From Solitalea canadensis DSM 3403 (GTDB lineage Bacteria; Bacteroidota; Bacteroidia; Sphingobacteriales; Sphingobacteriaceae): a stretch of DNA of 64,000 nucleotides. Below the pieces are notes generated by a model, which did not search any database, had not been told where the DNA came from, and worked only from the letters and a program-made list of their open reading frames with translations. Of this stretch, positions 61,984 through 64,000 are shown one piece after another (position 1 is the stretch's first letter; the number at the start of each line of letters is the position of its first letter). The position numbers were made by a program, and so were the translations under genes. The stretch lies in the NCBI RefSeq assembly GCF_000242635.2, contig NC_017770.1:2244669-2308668 (forward strand), read 5' to 3'.

Positions 61984-63669
61984 ATGATAGATATTGAAAT
62001 ACTAAAGGAAAACTTTCATTTTTTGAGGCCCAAGTTATTGTATGCCTTGGTTCCGGTTGTTGCTGTGTTTTTGTTAACATGGCTGACGAGAAGGAAGAAG
62101 GAAAAATGGATAAGGCTGATACCGGAGCACCTTCGTCCGTATATGGTTATTAGCAGTAGTAACAGAAGCTTATACCTGGCTCGGTTTGCTTTATTGTTTA
62201 TTATGTGCCTAATGGTGGTGATGATGGCAGGTCCGACCTGGCAACAGCAAGATATCCCCGGAAAGAAGAATGAATCAGTCTTGTTAATCATACTTGATCT
62301 TTCGCAAAGTATGATGGCAACTGACCTTGCACCTAACCGACTTGAGCGTGCTAAGTTCAAGATTCGCGACTTATTAAAAACCAATCCGCGTTGCCGGGTG
62401 GGTTTAGTTGCATTTGCAGGAACAGCGCATATGGTGGTTCCGTTTTCTGATCAATACCAGGCTCATTTGCTTCAATTGCAAAATATGGTGCCTGCTATAA
62501 TGCCTTTAAAGGGAACCGATCTCTCCTATGCATTTAAGATGACAGACACCTTAATGAGTCGTTTTAAAGCCCCCAGTACAGTTTGGTTGATTACAGATGA
62601 CCTTGATGAAAATGCAGTTAAAGTGCTGAAAGACTTTACAACAGATACACCACATACTATTGCACTTACTACCCTGGCAACCCCACAAGGAGCAATAGTA
62701 CCGGGAACAAAAGCAATCAGCAAACTAAATGTCGCAGCTGTTAAGGAACTTAGCGGCAACCCCAAAATAAGAACAACTGTTTTCACATTAGATAATACGG
62801 ATGTCGAAAAGTTAGTTGAGCAAATCCGGAAAAATCAAACCTTGCAAGACAAACCAAACAGTAAACAAAGCATCTGGATTGATCAAGGTCCGTTTCTTTT
62901 CTGGCTATTATTACCCTTAGGAGCGCTATGGTTTAGGAGGGGTTGGCGAGCTGTGTGTTTACTTCCCTTTTTAGTTCAACTTTCGTCGTGCGGAAACTTA
63001 TCAACAGATGATTTATGGTTCACAAAGAACTATCAAGGGCAAAAATTAATGAAACAAGGCAAGTACAACGAAGCTGCCAAAAAATTTCAAGACCCTGCAC
63101 ATAAGGCAATTGCCTATATGAAAGCAGGAAGTGAAGAAAAAGCAGTTGAATATTTTGAAAAAGATAGTACAGCAACGAGTTTTTACAACGAAGGATTGGT
63201 TTATGCTAAAAGCGGAGACTATAACGCCGCTGCCAACGCTTTTTCAATGGCTGTAAATATGGATTCATCCCTTATAATGGCGAAAGAAAATCTTGATGAG
63301 GTAAAAAATTACTTGAAAAAAAAGAAGGTTCTTGAAGAGCGAATTGCCGCTCAACAAAACAAGCACGCAAAAACAAAACAAGGTGAAAGAGCAACGCACC
63401 ATAAAGCAACACCCGAAGGCGGTGATGAAACAGAAGGTACCTCCAAACAAAAAGCCCCTCCAGGAACTCCTCCTCAATCGGCAGTAAATGATCCGGGAGG
63501 AACTACAGATGAGAAGAAAAACATGAAACCTTCTGACCCCGGCAGCAACTTCAGCAATGTTTTGATACGAAGAGTTCCACTGGATCAGACAGAGTTTCAA
63601 AAACGCAAATTTCAATTACAATACAGACGCTATTATGAGGATGCTCCTAAACCGGAGAATAGCTGGTAA
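61984..63669 (+). CDS. batB: VWA plus TPR protein, BatB/BatC type
   Basis: A 561-aa protein. The first 320 residues are a BatB-like VWA membrane protein: segments at about 18-33 and 66-83 and the adhesion-site motif DLSQSMM (Asp105, Ser107, Ser109), then a membrane segment near 305-318. From about 345 it has TPR repeats (KYNEAAKKF, SFYNEGLVYAKSGDYNAAANAFSMAV) as in BatC, then a low-complexity Lys/Gly/Pro tail. So BatB and BatC are fused here, where some relatives have two genes. It is followed 14 bp later by batD. Confidence 0.85.
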   Translation: MIDIEILKENFHFLRPKLLYALVPVVAVFLLTWLTRRKKEKWIRLIPEHLRPYMVISSSNRSLYLARFALLFIMCLMVVMMAGPTWQQQDIPGKKNESVLLIILDLSQSMMATDLAPNRLERAKFKIRDLLKTNPRCRVGLVAFAGTAHMVVPFSDQYQAHLLQLQNMVPAIMPLKGTDLSYAFKMTDTLMSRFKAPSTVWLITDDLDENAVKVLKDFTTDTPHTIALTTLATPQGAIVPGTKAISKLNVAAVKELSGNPKIRTTVFTLDNTDVEKLVEQIRKNQTLQDKPNSKQSIWIDQGPFLFWLLLPLGALWFRRGWRAVCLLPFLVQLSSCGNLSTDDLWFTKNYQGQKLMKQGKYNEAAKKFQDPAHKAIAYMKAGSEEKAVEYFEKDSTATSFYNEGLVYAKSGDYNAAANAFSMAVNMDSSLIMAKENLDEVKNYLKKKKVLEERIAAQQNKHAKTKQGERATHHKATPEGGDETEGTSKQKAPPGTPPQSAVNDPGGTTDEKKNMKPSDPGSNFSNVLIRRVPLDQTEFQKRKFQLQYRRYYEDAPKPENSW

Positions 63670-63683
63670 TTAAAATCTTAAGT

Positions 63684-64000
63684 ATGGTTTTTAGAATTAA
63701 AACATTGGTTAAATCTATACTGCATAAGAAACAGCAGTTTCTTTTGGGTTTCAGCTATGCTTTTATTCATCTTTTCCTTTTCATTGTACTCATCCTGTTA
63801 TCCATCTCTGTTCGGGCACAGGATGCTCATGCTTATATTGATTTAAGTATTTCACCTAAAAAAGTATATGCGGGACAACCTGCAATTTTAACCTACACTG
63901 TTTATACGGATCAATATTTTACGCAACCACCAGAGGTAAGCAATTTGCAAATGAATGGTGCTTTTTTAGTTCCTTATGATCGTTCGTATTCAATTACATT
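63684..64000 (+). CDS. batD: BatD-like protein, N-terminal part (runs off the right edge)
   Basis: The visible 105 residues have a membrane signal segment (about 23-47, ending SVRAQ) and a beta-sandwich start DLSISPKKVYAGQPAILTYTV, as in BatD (oxygen tolerance protein) of Bacteroidota. Start ATG at 63684. It follows the BatB/C gene by 14 bp, completing the usual order. Confidence 0.8.
   Translation, partial: MVFRIKTLVKSILHKKQQFLLGFSYAFIHLFLFIVLILLSISVRAQDAHAYIDLSISPKKVYAGQPAILTYTVYTDQYFTQPPEVSNLQMNGAFLVPYDRSYSIT

Overview
The window is a 64-kb stretch of an AT-rich (high-30s % GC by eye) Bacteroidota chromosome, most like Sphingobacteriia (Pedobacter/Solitalea relatives). The signs are DUF4954, DUF3667 and DUF6526 proteins, a PorE-like TPR/PD40/OmpA protein, a Bat operon, QueE beside FolD, an RNase P RNA of the Bacteroidota kind, few Shine-Dalgarno sites, and repeated TAnnTTTG promoter elements. 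No tRNA, rRNA operon, CRISPR array, integrase or insertion sequence was seen. The species cannot be fixed from this sequence alone.

Layout. 1-7 kb: start of an aspartate kinase (minus), a phosphohexomutase, an ABC ATPase with a membrane partner, then a helical lipoprotein, a SCO-type copper chaperone and a lipoprotein cytochrome c, followed by rnpB. 7-20 kb: a sigma54-type response regulator, glmS, DUF4954, lepA, folD, queE, a PorE-like protein, DUF6526 and a DCC-family protein. 20-29 kb: kdsA, recQ, kdsD and a mannose-1-phosphate guanylyltransferase (surface sugar supply), rlmB, dnaB with DnaA boxes in its promoter region, and chrA. 29-38 kb: a TPR protein, etfB/etfA, a bifunctional nuclease, a NupC-type transporter, DUF3667, citrate synthase, an aldose-1-epimerase-like protein, AIM24 and a Rieske protein. 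38-45 kb: an LpxR-like lipid A deacylase, a possible small RNA, a small protein plus 7-TM protein plus histidine kinase plus NarL-type regulator, then miaA and an odd nuclease-like/GNAT protein.

44.8-59.1 kb is the most accessory-looking part. It is a minus-strand run of exported proteins: two sulfatases, a periplasmic HAD phosphatase, three DUF1254/DUF1214 lipoproteins, an 808-aa repeat protein, an Omp85-type barrel and a broken porin, with an AlkD-like DNA glycosylase in the middle. One sulfatase lacks conserved metal-site sequence. 59.4-64 kb holds a Bat-type operon (DUF58, small membrane protein, two VWA proteins, BatD) with no MoxR ATPase at its head.

Two things cut across the genes. 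First, at least ten intergenic gaps are built from short words repeated with small changes on both strands; most fold into hairpins, and one word family (ATTACGGGTT type) recurs at three distant loci. Second, three probable frameshifts sit at or beside homopolymer runs (histidine kinase C-terminus, porin twice), so either genes are decaying or the assembly has indel errors there.
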